DNA of 64,000 nucleotides from Gordius sp. MW1 (Eukaryota; Nematomorpha; Gordioida; Gordea; Gordiidae), in the NCBI GenBank assembly GCA_964036665.1, contig OZ038526.1, positions 12,214,001 to 12,278,000 of the forward strand, given 5' to 3'. Under the pieces are notes generated by a model that had not been told where the DNA came from, did no database searches, and saw nothing but the letters and a program-made list of their open reading frames with translations. The position numbers were made by a program, and so were the translations under genes. Below are positions 22,801-32,599 of the stretch, piece by piece. The stretch's first letter is position 1. Each line of letters opens with the position of its first letter.

Positions 22801-24298
22801 TGTTGTCAAATGAAATTAAAAATTTGTGTGTATAATTTAACCTATTTTCATTAGGAAAAGAATATCGACTTTGACAAATTAATAACATCAGTTTATAGAT
22901 TTAATTTGTGGTTTTAGAAAATGAAAGACAAACATATCAAAATGTAGTCTCTTAATTTATTTCAAGTTTAAAAATTAGTAATTTTAGCGACATATTGGTG
23001 TGGGTATATGTCCTAAAAACTTAAAGTTCGGACAAAGCACTTTTTATTAGGTGAGTGGTAAAACGAATAACAAATACATAAATTGAAACAAAATTATCCT
23101 AGGCCAAACTTATATGATTTAAAAAAACTTCCTTATATCGATTTTCGTATGTTAATAACAAAAAACACAAATGATTATAATTTTTTACAGATATTTTAAT
23201 CAATAAGCAAGCTTATACAACCCATTTTATTAATAATTGCTTATTTCTATAAATATTATGAAAACTTACTTAAAAGTCCATAATTATTTAGCTTAGCATA
23301 ATTAGTAGCAATAAAATCTTTTGTATTGTTTTAAAATACAAATAGCAATAAGGCTGGCTACAAATAAAACAGAAAAAAATATATAAATCAACTCAAAAAG
23401 TTAAAAGATTTAGGAATCAGATTGCTTTTATAAAATTTGAGGCACCTTGCACTAAAAAGTAATGTCAACAAATTAAAAATTCAGTTATATATCTTGAACA
23501 ATATATATTGTCCTTTCTTAGTGTAACTTAGCTTAAAATTTAATAATAGATGAAAAAAATGCATGCATATATAACATGGTAATTAGCTTAGAATTTAATT
23601 CTAAATATATAAATGACATCATAGATTTACCAACATTTACGGTTTAATAGATTATTATAGTTAATGACAGTTATCAGTGTAATTTTTTAATACTAAAGAT
23701 ATAAGTACAAGTCCAATATAAAGAAATTGCAAAGGTTAAAAATATTTATAAAGCATGATAAAATTAAAATTTCCTTTTTTATATAAATAAATGAAGAATA
23801 ATTTGTATGAAGCCATGAAAAAACATTAAAAAAATAATTAAGCTTACTTTCTTAATAGTTGAATTTAAAGGCATTTTTGTGTCATAATCAGATATTGGCT
23901 CTTCAGGAGAATTACTAGGTGTACTAGGTAATTGGCCTTTTTGAGACTCCAGAACTATAAGATTATTCTCCTTTAATTCCTTGATTTGGTTCGGCAATTT
24001 AAGCTTATTTTTATTGGCAATAGCCATGTTATAATCTCCCGAGTCGAAAAACTTTTGCTAAATAGATAATAATATAATTAAAACATATAATTAGAAATCA
24101 AAAAATTATTTATCTAACCCCGCGTTGCAATCGTTTTTGTAAAAAATTTGATGCTAGAGGCTTTGCAGATATTTGATATTTTTCCTTTAATTTATTTTCC
24201 ATTTTTTTATCCTCATTTGATTCATCCTCAATGTGAAACTTTTCATCCGATTTTTGAGCTAATCTATAGGCCTTTTCTTCTTCGATCGTAGAAAACAT
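4897..24298 (-). CDS. ENSA: Endosulfine (ENSA/ARPP19 family), PP2A-B55 inhibitor
   Basis: Small disordered phosphoprotein. In animals, Greatwall kinase phosphorylates it so that it inhibits PP2A-B55 and permits mitosis. Three minus-strand exons: 24298-24119 (60 codons), 24057-23848 (70) and 5187-4897 (96 plus stop). All junctions are phase 0 with GT...AG ends: GGG|GTTAGA...TTTAG|CAA, then AAA|GTAAGC...TTTAG|TCT. The conserved core is [16 protein letters not shown], spanning junction 1, with the Greatwall target serine at residue 66. The C-terminal block [18 protein letters not shown] matches the vertebrate IPTPQDLPQRKPSL region, including a PKA-type site at Ser202. At 226 residues it is about twice the usual 110-125, because the segment between core and tail is long and polar and there are about 25 extra N-terminal residues. 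Intron 1 is 61 nt and intron 2 is about 18.7 kb. Exon 3 could in principle be a stray copy, but strand, phase and order all agree. Confidence 0.88.
7702..9640 (+). pseudogene. hAT transposase (BED finger, RNase H-like core, hATC), frameshifted
   Basis: Cut-and-paste transposase of the hAT superfamily. The parts lie in order. A BED-type zinc finger at 7835-7960 has CKKC and a downstream HLLHPKC. A segment at 8222-8410 contains [10 protein letters not shown], the first catalytic aspartate. At about 8485 comes [11 protein letters not shown], the second aspartate region. The middle helical part is at 8631-8981. The hATC domain at 9435-9640 has [20 protein letters not shown], including the glutamate of the WER motif. 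Frameshifts and stops separate these parts near 8031, 8410, 8600 and 8981, and part of the middle is eroded. The hATC frame runs into the inserted Helitron-like element. Confidence 0.85.
9625..11250 (+). mobile_element. Helitron-like non-autonomous element nested in the hAT
   Basis: Starts CTAGCTGTGCCCGGCCAAGC and ends TTTATATATATAGATT. The same start recurs at 14201 and 53604, and the same end at 3808 and, inverted, at 53764. It contains the ACCCCTGGCC...CCTGGG block two or three times, with spacing that suggests internal duplication. There are no terminal inverted repeats and no clear target duplication, which fits Helitron-type insertion. It encodes nothing I can recognise. Confidence 0.7.
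10470..10945. repeat. Internal duplications inside the Helitron-like element
   Basis: A ~150-bp block with ATATACATCTAAATT, CTGGTTGTTGAATTTAAATA and AAAATGGCACATAGGTAG occurs at 10470-10625 and again at 10795-10945. Between them a ~90-bp block with CACTAAGGTAGTCTGAAAAT is present twice in tandem (10630-10785). Confidence 0.8.
11919..12259. other. Spacer without recognised feature
   Basis: AT-rich sequence between the fold-back element and the first GCTATGCAAT-family copy. No repeat match to the rest of the window was noticed. Confidence 0.4.
12260..13898 (+). mobile_element. GCTATGCAAT-family element, copy A (Helentron/HINE-like)
   Basis: Starts TTAATTGCTATGCAATTTAT and ends with the hairpin GAGGGCCGAAGGCCCGAG. 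It contains tandem ~110-130 bp units bearing TGACCATTGGCCAAAATGTG (about 12450, 12575, 12890, 12975 and 13085). A 3' subterminal inverted repeat of the start (CCATAAATTGCATAGCAAAT) lies at about 13770, followed by a C/T-rich run. Positions 13200-13700 hold unrelated AT-rich sequence and a stray Helitron-like piece. The open frames inside are low-complexity translations of the repeats, not genes. Confidence 0.75.
13484..13582 (+). mobile_element. Short Helitron-like 3' fragment inside copy A
   Basis: About 100 bp matching the ACCCCTGGCC...CCTGGGCACC...GCGAATCGG...TTTCAGAATTTAGCCC block of the elements at 3536 and 9625. Neither element end is present. Confidence 0.6.
13899..14200. other. AT-rich spacer, nothing recognised
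   Basis: No repeat or coding motif seen between copy A and the next Helitron-like start. Confidence 0.4.
14201..14870 (+). mobile_element. Helitron-like element start, carrying a hAT MITE
   Basis: Begins CTAGCTGTGCCCGGCCAAGC, identical to 9625 and 53604 at this end. After about 100 bp it is interrupted by the hAT MITE at 14300-14627, and family-like AT-rich sequence resumes behind it. The right end is not clear, so 14870 is a rough limit. Confidence 0.6.
14300..14627. mobile_element. hAT MITE (CATGGGCGTA family) with perfect 8-bp duplication
   Basis: Terminal inverted repeats CATGGGCGTACGCAG and ACGTACGCCCATG, flanked by GGTCAATC at 14292-14299 and 14628-14635. The inside is G-rich on one side and C-rich on the other, with an AATTAG-containing centre. 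No protein. It is one of several copies in the window. Confidence 0.92.
14871..15099. other. Spacer before the helicase remnant
   Basis: Contains a GC-rich patch (GCCCGACCCGTCGGGCC, a perfect palindrome core) near 14886. No assignment is possible. Confidence 0.35.
15110..16340 (-). pseudogene. Helitron PIF1-like helicase remnant
   Basis: Read on minus from about 16340 downward. [17 protein letters not shown] is the lead-in of Helitron PIF1-type helicases. A Walker A region follows near 16100-16080 (VFFLDA...GTGKTF) with damaged glycines. Next come [13 protein letters not shown] and PGRKTAHSA (about 16020-15950) and [12 protein letters not shown] (about 15830). The segment at 15556-15137 holds [20 protein letters not shown] and [12 protein letters not shown]. 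These run in family order but are broken by several stops and frameshifts. This is the helicase half of a rolling-circle Helitron. Confidence 0.85.
16356..18015 (+). mobile_element. GCTATGCAAT-family element, copy B
   Basis: Same layout as copy A and more complete. Start TTAATTGCTATGCAATTTAT, then GTCCGTCC repeats, then CCTATGCCTCTACTGATATG-type units with GGTTCGAATCCC-like boxes. Six or more TGACCATTGGCCAAAATGTG units follow, then a CTAACCCTAACCC stretch at about 17780, the subterminal inverted repeat at about 17900, the C/T-rich run and the terminal hairpin. It lies between the helicase and N-terminal parts of the decayed Helitron, so it probably inserted into that element. Confidence 0.88.
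18050..18195. mobile_element. Decayed G-rich hAT MITE
   Basis: CCAGGTTTTGGATTAGGGGG, a second G-run and a third GGGGGGAGG block reproduce the inside of the CATGGGCGTA-family MITEs (compare 33068-33229). Both ends are lost. Confidence 0.5.
18200..18450 (-). pseudogene. Helitron N-terminal domain remnant
   Basis: On the minus strand, [17 protein letters not shown] and, in another frame, [10 protein letters not shown] match the conserved Helitron-like N domain (typical MIRE...NHI and AKIETERL motifs). It lies upstream, in the reading direction, of the helicase remnant at 16340-15110. Both probably belong to one Helitron, with the copy-B element inserted between them and the HUH nuclease part lost or unrecognisable. 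Confidence 0.65.
18451..19019. mobile_element. Probable Helitron-like 3' segment and AT-rich spacer
   Basis: At about 18770-18958 the sequence GATGGCGGTATAGACTACC...GGACCAAATTTGGTGGCAAC...TTTTTATATATTAGATAAC has the layout of a Helitron-like 3' region (a GGACCAAATTTGG-type box before a TATATA end). It is a different subfamily from 19020-19860. The first 300 bp hold nothing I recognise. Confidence 0.4.
19020..19860 (+). mobile_element. Helitron-like element, second family, complete copy
   Basis: Starts CTAGATGAACCCGGCAAACG and ends TTTATATATAAGATT. Before the end lie GGACCGATTTCGCTCGAAC, TTAAAACATGCTCCGAAGTG, TTTTGAGCCAAATCGGTCTG and a short CATA microsatellite. A small GGCCC-rich insertion at about 19175-19260 resembles the MITE at 60184-60269. 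An inverted copy sits at 54286-54820. Confidence 0.75.
20212..22402 (+). mobile_element. Helitron-like 3' segment split by GCTATGCAAT copy C
   Basis: The block with GGACCAATTTGGCTCGAAC...GCCAAATCGATCTGG appears twice in tandem (20262-20365 and 20394-20510). It leads into the CGGCATATATATA microsatellite. There the family end is interrupted by copy C and resumes at 22375 with TATAGTTTCATTTTTATATA. Confidence 0.75.
20537..22374 (-). mobile_element. GCTATGCAAT-family element, copy C
   Basis: Inverted relative to copies A, B, D and G: it begins with the hairpin CTCGGGCCTTCGGCCCTCGT and ends CATAGCAATTAA. It has about seven TGACCATTGGCCAAAATGTG units. At 21650-22180 a ~60-bp piece of the element's 5' part (ACTAGTTAAATTGCATAGCA plus AACTTTTATTTATGTTTATT) is amplified in tandem. 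It is inserted in a TA microsatellite, so target duplication cannot be judged. Confidence 0.88.
22403..23847. other. Intron sequence without recognised elements
   Basis: About 1.4 kb of AT-rich sequence next to the endosulfine exon-2 donor. I see no transposon ends or coding motifs. Confidence 0.5.
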
Positions 24299-24651
24299 TT
24301 TATAAAGCCTGAGCTATATATTCGATGTTCCAAGTGACAAATAACGAATCGCAAAATGCATAGATTATACACCCTCTACAAACGCGATACGAACGCAATA
24401 CAATACATCGCGTGTAAATTTGTAAGTCGTTTACAAATAATAGGCAACCTATTTAGTCCGCAAATCCTTTTATTTTAATAAAATAATATGGACACTTGGC
24501 GAAGTAAATAAATAAATAAATAAATATAATATCGATCGGATAAGTAAATATTGGACGATGGCCGGTTGGAAATATCCGCACAACCAATAGGCTAGAATGA
24601 GTAACGCCTCCGGGCAAATTGAAGGTATCGGATTAAGGGACTTTTGGCTCT
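24299..24651. promoter_or_regulatory. Upstream region of the endosulfine gene
   Basis: Immediately upstream of the endosulfine start codon on the minus strand. It has a CGATACGAACGC-like, less AT-rich patch at about 24385-24415. I cannot name a promoter element, and position is the only support. Confidence 0.35.
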
Positions 24652-27600
24652 TGTTAGATAATTGACGCTGGACCCACGTGTCCTAAAGATGAGAAATAAA
24701 CATATCCCCCGCAGGACTAACGTGTCCTGAGTCGAAAAATATATCTTCTTGCAGGACTAACGTGTTTCTAAATAACAAATTAAATATCTGATTCTCTCAT
24801 GGTCAAATTCTCGCTATTTAAACCTTGTCGATGCACTTCTCAATTTGCATGAGGGATGCCGACCGTTCGATGTACTACACATCTCTACTAATGTGAGGCA
24901 TTTTACATATTCGTCTGCTTATAATTAGTGCACATTTATTCACATAACTAATTTTTGTTGGCAAGATAAAACACGATCTTTCCTAGCTCATTTGCGTAAG
25001 CGCGTCTGCGTAGTTTGGTCTGCGTAAACTTTGTGTGATAACCAAATTAAACCACAACTACAACACAACCTTTACAAAGTATTTTGGCATCGCTTCGAGT
25101 GAGCGGTTAAAATTTCGTCAATGATAGTTAAAAATCTTTTATAATGAAGCCACACGCTTAAATTGCAATTAGATTTTTTAATCATAGCCTAGAGAAAATT
25201 TATAGTAATATTGGGACGATAGAGAAACATTGTGAATTAAAGAAGAATTTATTCGTTGCTTCTTTTAGATAAAACCATATTCAAAAGGTTAGGAATTATG
25301 TATTTCCTAAAGATCCTAAAGAATGAATATAGTATTCAAATCCAAAATAACTGTATTCCAGGCAAAAATCGAATTTTGTAAAGCTATGAAAAAACATGGA
25401 TAGTCAATTCAAATGTGACAAAATAAAACAAATAGCAAAATTTTATAAATTTCCAAGATCACCTGGATGAAAATTTAAGAGATCAACTTATTTATGATAT
25501 TCGAAAATCGAAATATATCTTTAGAAATGGAAATTAGAACCACATGGCAAGATGCCGTAAATGGAAAAGGCCAACAAATAACATTTGATGAAATTTTCAG
25601 ATTGTCGTCAAACAATGAATTAAGTTCAACGTCAGATAAAATCAACTGAAAACTAGAAATTATAAGAACATACAAAGGCCAAAACCATTTATGTACAAAA
25701 AGGACACCAAAATAAGAAATGTCCACCTTTTGGTAAGATATGTTTTATATGTAATAAAAATTCATTTCTAAAAATGTTGTTTTAATAAAGGCATAAATAG
25801 GATTTCTAACATTTTTTTTTAACTGCAATAGAGGTTTCCAAAAATTTTTAATAAATAAAATTTGTGAGATGATGTTTGATTCGGGAGCTTCTGTCTCTCT
25901 TAAAATAGGTAAACCACCACTTTTACTTACACATACACAGAGCTGTTAAGTAACTAGTTACATGTAACTAGTTCCTGGAACTAGTTCGTTTTCTTCACTA
26001 AAGTAACTGTAACTAGTTACATTTACTTCAGGGTAACTGTAACTGTAACTGTAGTTAGTTACATTATTTCAGTAACTATGTAACTAAAGTTACAATTACT
26101 TTTTATAAATTAAATTTTTTTTAAATTAAATATTCAAATTACACGTCTAGTTTGTGTACTTCACTTTAATTTAAATTTCCTTCGGGGATCAAATTTGAAA
26201 ACTTAAATTTCGAATAGAAAATCTATTTTATCAGTAAATTACCAATATTATATAAAATATTATTTTAGTACAAATTTGTATTCCAAAAATTTAAAAAAGT
26301 GACACAACAGGTAAAAAATTGTTCAGTTCTTTTTATATATATTTGAAACAAATTTTTACCAACTTAAAATATCATATGATTTTGGCCCAACCTCAAAAAT
26401 TTAAATTTTGAAAGCCAGTTGATAAATTACTTGTCCAATATTAATGAATGTTATTGAAATAATAATATATTTTAATGGATTTAAAGGGATTAATAAAAGG
26501 TACAAAGCTATGCATGTTAAATTTAAAATATTATAGATTTCCCGATCTATAAAGTTTGGATATTTTGGTTCCAACGATCCTCCATCCAATTTTTAAAACA
26601 AGTTGGCCGTGGATCCGTCTTGAGAAAAAGAAGAGATAAGGAAAACACCTTAAATTACATTAATTTATTGATCCCTACCAGGAGGAAAGACAAGACCTAG
26701 AGGAACCAAATATGTTGGATTTTTTTAATCTTTCAAAATTCACACATTTATAAATTCGAATAATAGTGATTAGTTAATATATAATAATTTCCCTAAATTG
26801 AAGACTTTTCATTAAATTCAATGTACCCATACCATCTAGCGCCCCCGTCGAGCGTCTTTTTAGTCTTGGTAAATTAATTTTCAGTAAAAAGCGAACTAGC
26901 TAATTAGATGACAATCATCATTTATTACCTTCTGATATTATATAAATGTTTAAATAAATAATATCAAAAAATATTGTTTTTTGTAACTTTAGGTGTAACT
27001 AGTTCCATCAGGTAAGTAACTGGAACTGTAATCAGTTACATTTGAAAATTTGTAACTGTAATTAGTTACATTTTTTGTGAAAGTAACTTTAACTTAACTA
27101 GTTACTGTGGTAAAGTAACTTTAACAGCTCTGCACATACATTATATACTTTTGGAAACCATCCAATTTCAATATTAGGCAAAGTATATGTAGATTACAAA
27201 ATAAGATTTTAAAACTCCTATTAATTATTACAAAAATACTAAGTGTAGCTACTATTGGTATGGACTGGATAATATCTTCTAAATTACAACTATCTCAACC
27301 TTTAGGTGTCAATTTAATTAACTTAACCCTATATCCGAACACAGACATTTTGAATTCACTAATTACTAAATATCCAAAAGTGTTTGGTGAGGGCACAGAT
27401 AGGATTAACAGTCAAAAGGATAAACTTCAGTTAAAAGACTGCAAACCTATAGCGCTACCATTTAGAAGAGTACCATTTCCTCTACGAAAAGTTGTTGAAG
27501 AGGAGTTGGAAAGGCTGGTAAAGGAGGATATAATCGAACCTATTAATCCATCAACATATGAAATTGAGTGGGCAACTCCGACCGTTAATATTAAGAAAGG

Positions 27601-29570
27601 GAGCGTTAAAGTTAGAATCTGAGTATACTTTAGGTTGACTATCTATCCTTGGTTGGTGTAGGACAATTGCATGCTACCCACTTTTGATGATTTAGTTTAA
27701 ATAGTAGCGGGAGGAGAAAAATTTGAGTTATCGATTTAAAAAACGCATATTTACAAATGGAAATAGAGGAAGACTCCAGGAGAATTCCTTTTGGAATTTC
27801 GAATGCACCAACCGTATTCCAAAGATTTATGGGAGGGCTATTAAAGCGGAATAATACTGGAGTTTTCTTGGATGATGTATTTATTACAGGGACGAACGAT
27901 GAAGACCACTTAAAGAATCTTAATGAAGTGTTATTTCGAAGATGAAAGTTTTACGAACTTCAGTTACTTATTTAGGACACAAGATTGATTAACGAATGAC
28001 AAAGTGGAGGCGATCGAAAATTTAAGACGCCAACTATAAATTTGTGAATTATCACAACAAATATTTACCACATTTACAGGATAAGTGTGCTCCACTTTCA
28101 AAACTTACAAGTTTGAAAAATACTTAGGGATGGACTAAAAAAGAGGATAAAATTTTTGAAGATCTCAAGATGCTATTAACGACAAATGATACAGTGATTC
28201 CATACAATAATAACTTACCAATAGCGTTGACAGTCGATGCATCATAAAACGGCGTATGCATCAAGAAAATTAAATAAGGCAGAACAACAATATTCTTCAA
28301 TCGATCGAGAAATTAGCTATTGTTTATTGGAGTTAAAAGATTCCATCAACAGATTTTAGGCCGATTTTCCACATTAATTACCTATCATAAACCTATAGAA
28401 CGATTTTTTGGGAATTGGAGGGATTTAAATAAAATAACAAATATCGACCATCCGATGGGCTTGTTTTTGATTGGAAATCAATACAACATTCAATATCGTA
28501 CAGGAAAAGATATTATGGCGGATGCTTTATCCAGATTGCCTACTGAATAGAAATTTCTGAAGAAATTGATTGTGTAATTTGATTAAAATCTCTCTGATAA
28601 ACGAATTACTTTTGTCCGCAAACATATTAAAAGCGGAAATAACATCTGATCTCATTATGAAAAAATTAATATCCTATATAAAACGTGATTGGAGAGTGGA
28701 TCCGGATAGGATTAGATAGGAACTTCAACCGTTCTGGATAAATATCTTATGAAGAAAATTTTTCTATATGGGGATTGGTTGATTATCCCAGGAAATTTGG
28801 GTAAGACGGCTTTTAATGTAATTCAGAGGGGACATCCTGGTACATCTAGCATGAAAAATCAACCAAGATTTTATGCTTGGTGACTTTCGGTTAATATCGA
28901 TGCTGAATTATGGGTAAATAATAGTGATGAGTGCCAAGAACAAACAAAGAGCAAACATTCAAAAGATTGCATTATATACCCATGGTACATTCCGAATTAC
29001 GTCTGGGAAGGAATCCATGTGGACATTGCAGGACCGGTGGAAGGTCAATGGTGGCTAATAGCGATTGATGCGTTATCCAAATGGGTCGAAGTCGCTGTAG
29101 TCGACTCAATAGAATTTACCACGGCTATACGGCAACTAAGATGTTGGTTTCCGAGGTGTGGATTGCGAAAAAAAATTAAATTTGTGTCTAGTGAATTTGA
29201 AGGATTTTGTAAAAAATGCGAACCGTCCCCATACCATCCGAAATCAAATGAAATGGTTGAACGAGTTATTCGTACACTAAAGAGCCGATATTATTCAGGA
29301 TGAAAGACCGAACGAAAAATGGTCTAAATTTGTATGGCGAATTTGAAAGATTTTGTAAAGCAAATGCGATTATTCATGTTAGAACGTTCCCCTAACATAC
29401 GAAATCAAATGGAATGGTTGAACGAGTTATTCTTACACTAAAGAGCCGATATTATTCAGGACGAAAGACCGAACAAAATAAAGAATTATGTTTGGTACAA
29501 GTTTTAATGGCCTATTGAAGCACTCCGCATTCGACGACGGGAAAGACTCCGTCAGATTGTTAGAATGCTT
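24652..29570 (+). mobile_element. Ty3/gypsy LTR retrotransposon fossil
   Basis: Parts in family order: gag-like sequence with a zinc-knuckle-like motif (about 25440-25780), aspartic protease core DSGAS (about 25880), reverse transcriptase (27260-27950), RNase H (about 28200-28550) and integrase (about 28780-29560) with the DIAGPVEGQWW start of its catalytic core. A TGT...ACA segment at 24652-25076 may be the left LTR, but I found no matching right LTR. It is clearly broken, with many breaks, and carries a hAT insertion at 25938-27132. The level of decay suggests an old copy. Confidence 0.85.
25938..27132 (+). mobile_element. hAT element (CAGAGCTGTTAA ends) inside the gypsy fossil
   Basis: The ends CAGAGCTGTTAAG and TTTAACAGCTCTG are inverted, followed inward by clustered GTAACTAGTTAC motifs on both sides. 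The perfect 8-bp duplication CACATACA flanks it at 25930-25937 and 27133-27140. Inside, 26832-26900 encodes the hATC motif [20 protein letters not shown], so it derives from a transposase-bearing parent. The rest of the transposase is deleted or eroded. Related ends occur at 33858 and near 39770 and 40258. Confidence 0.92.
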
Positions 29571-30300
29571 TTCTAAGCTTTTAATAGTTTCAGAATTAAA
29601 GTAACAATCTTTAGGTTTTTGTATAGATATATATTGTACAGTCGTAGCACGAGTTGAGTCAATAACAAGTGACGGGGGTTTATATATCGACCAAGGTGCA
29701 AACTTATAATTCTAATACACGAATTGAATTTATTTTATATAGAATCACCTGGTAAATTATGATGTGTAGTAACGAAAGATACAATATGCAATATATACAC
29801 ATAATCATGTTTTGAAGGCAATTTAACTAAAACCTGCGGCCTCTTCCTTAACTCTCAACAGTTCCTCAGTCCTTAGAACGCTCGTCGTCTAAGCTGCAGG
29901 TATAAAGGTTCGTCCCTAGATTTCCATGGTGTAATTTAACCTGGTAGACTCTCTGCTAGTTTGTCCTCGCTCCCCTTCTTCTTCAACTACCTGAAGTGAC
30001 GCTTCTTGTGTATTCCTATCGGCCACTTGTTCTCGTGTCCCATTGTTGTCAAATAGTTAATCGTTCTCTTCCGTGATCCACGTGTCAGTGGTGTTCATCC
30101 TGGAGCTTTTACATCGTATATCTTGCTTAATTGTTAAAGTGGCCTCTTGACCAAAACATGCTTACCCAAGTCATGTTTCCCACGATCGACAAACGCGATT
30201 GTCATGTCTTCTATTATTTTCAAGCACCTCCCATTCGGTGACTATCACTTCGGTTGGGCTTTTAGTTATGATTAGGTGGTTTGTAGCTCTGTTAAAAATA
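29571..30300 (-). mobile_element. Possible antisense retroelement tail (gypsy-like)
   Basis: On the minus strand, roughly 30290-29840 shows short polar stretches of the kind found after gypsy integrase domains. The element is broken and its limits are unknown. Assignment is by resemblance only. Confidence 0.3.
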
Positions 30301-30973
30301 ATACACCTAGGCCCCGATTGAACCCTGCTTAATGGATCCTATTCGGCCCGACTCTAGTCCAAATCTGCTCCGACATTTTTTAAATAAGGCAAATTTCGAT
30401 TTTAAAATATATTTAATAGTTTTATCTCTATAATTCTTATAAGTGAGATTAAGTATGTGTAGCATATTTCATTATGCTGATCAAAGTTTGTTTTAAATTT
30501 TGTTTTGAAATTACATGCGCGTTCATCCTCGCCTCCTTCTTGCGCTTTTCGCTGATCATTGTTATCCCATATATATGTAATTTTTAAACCGCCTTATAAG
30601 AAATATTATTTTGTTAAACCGCGATGTACGATGAATTGGCAATTATTGTGGAATAAAAAACATATAAAAATTGGTGAGTAAAAGTAGAAGAAAAATTACT
30701 AATTGGGGAATTGTCTATTTGAAGCGAAGCAAAATATTGATCTATTGAAAGCAAAACAAAATATTGGTGATAGCGAATTTGAAAGAAGAAAAAAATTTTT
30801 TGTTCGGAAAATGTTATTAGAATTTTAGAAGCAAATTAAGGTAAGCTTATTGATTTAAATTATTTTTTTCTTATTTAAATGGATAAAGATTTTCTTATTT
30901 TTTTATTTTAATTAAAATGTTGTTTCTTTATAATGGAAGGATCCGTATATTATTGATAAAGTTTTGATTTTTA
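30301..30973. other. Spacer, nothing recognised
   Basis: AT-rich, with short AAATATTG-containing repeats around 30735-30770. No coding or element ends seen. Confidence 0.45.
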
Positions 30974-32500
30974 TTAATTGCTATGCAATTTATGGGCTCG
31001 TTTTTTGGTGTCCGTCAGTTGTCCGTTACCCTCCCTATCTATTTGCATTGGGTATATTAGGTTATCGCTTTTTTAAATTAATGCATGAGAAAGAGGTACC
31101 CCACCCCTCATCTCTATCTCCCTCGCTGTGTTTAAATTAATGCATAAGAGGTGCCCCACCCCTCATCTCTATCTCCCTCGGTGTGTTATATATAAGATTT
31201 GTTAAATTATCTATTATATAATAAACATAAATAAGTTGTTTACTTTTAATTGCTATGCAATTTAACTAGTTATATAATAAACATAAATAAAAGTTGTTTA
31301 CTTTTAATTGCTATGCAATTTAACTAGTTTTTGTTATATAATAAACATAAATAAAAGTTGTTTACTTTTAATTGCTATGCAATTTAACTAGTTTTTGGGT
31401 TAGAATCCCGGAGTTTTTTTGACTCTTATGATTGTTCTTGTTACTATCATTGATAATAAGACTTTTTGGCCGTCCGTTGGCTGCTGACCAATGAAAAAAT
31501 GACCATTGGCCAAAATGTGAATCCGAGTTTATTTTTTCGTTTTTTTTTACTATTATGATTGTTCCTGTTACTACCATTGCTATTATGACTTTTTGGCCGT
31601 CCGCTGGCTCCCGATGGAAAAAATGACCATTGGCCAAAATGTGAATCGAAATTATTTTTTTCGTTTTTTTTGACTATTATGATTGTTCCTGTTCCTACCA
31701 TTGCTATTATAACTTTTTGGCCCTCCGCTGGCTGCTGACCAATGGAATAAAATGACCATTGGCCAAAATGTGTTTCGAAAACTTTTTTTTCGTTTTTTTT
31801 TGACTATTATGAATTTATATCCACTTTTACCGTGTCCTAGCTGCTGACCAATGGAAAAAATGACCATTGGCCAAAATGTGATTCGAAAATTTTTTTTTCG
31901 TTTTTTTTACTCTTATGAATTTATATCCACTTTTACCGTGTGCTGGCTGCTGACCAATGGAAAAAAATGACCATTGGCCAAAGTGAGCATTAAAATTTTT
32001 TTTTCCGTTTTTTTGGCTATCATTGACTTATAGAGTATCTGTTGGTACTGACCAATAGAGAAAAAATGACTATTGGCCAATTTTTTGATTTTTGTAATTA
32101 AAAATTGTTCAAATTCAACAAAAAATATCTCCCAACAATTCTGCAAATTCTTAACATTGTGTTGTTTTATAATATAATGTTTGTTAGACCCATAATCACT
32201 AAAGGCCATAAAAACTAATGTAATACGCAACTAGATGCAAACACTAAATCTAACCCTAACCCTTGCCTATATTACATTTTGCCTTTATTACATTTTGCCT
32301 ATAATGGAAAATTTTTATAAATAATTAATTAATCATTAGGCATTTAATACCCCCCTATAGGCATTCTCGCCCCTTCCCACCTTTCTCGCCCATAAATTGC
32401 ATAGCAAATATGATACATTTATACGAAGTACAGATGAGTCGTCCCCCCTTCCCCTCTTCCCTTCCCTTCTCCCCCTTCCCACGAGGGCCGAAGGCCCGAG
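30974..32500 (+). mobile_element. GCTATGCAAT-family element, copy D
   Basis: Start TTAATTGCTATGCAATTTAT, terminal hairpin ending at 32500. TGACCATTGGCCAAAATGTG-type units lie at about 31500, 31625, 31755, 31860 and 31970. Three tandem copies of the ~60-bp AAACATAAATAAAAGTTGTT piece lie at 31200-31390, like the amplification in copy C. The CTAACCCTAACCC stretch and the subterminal inverted repeat (about 32390) are present. Confidence 0.88.
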
Positions 32501-32599
32501 TTTATTATAAATTTATTTGTTAGAATTTAAAGTATAAAATTTAAAAAAAAATTTTGTCATTGTCATTTAATATTTTATTAACATAAAATAAAATTTCAT

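Larger units (their letters stand above)
5188..23847 (-). other. Giant transposon-filled intron 2 of the endosulfine gene
   Basis: This 18,660-bp interval lies between donor AAA|GTAAGC (minus strand, 23848/23847) and acceptor TTTAG|TCT (5188/5187). Nearly all recognisable content is transposable. From left to right it holds the fold-back element with nested hAT and Helitron-like insertions (6733-11918), a GCTATGCAAT-family copy (12260-13898), a Helitron-like copy with a hAT MITE (14201 onward), Helitron remnants (15100-18450) with another GCTATGCAAT copy (16356-18015), and Helitron-like copies at 19020-22400 with a third GCTATGCAAT copy. At 5188-6732 I see no gene or recognised element. Confidence 0.8.

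Noticed and set aside
24652-30300. A clear pair of LTRs for the gypsy fossil
   Set aside because: A TGT...ACA segment on the left is plausible, but I could not find a matching copy on the right.
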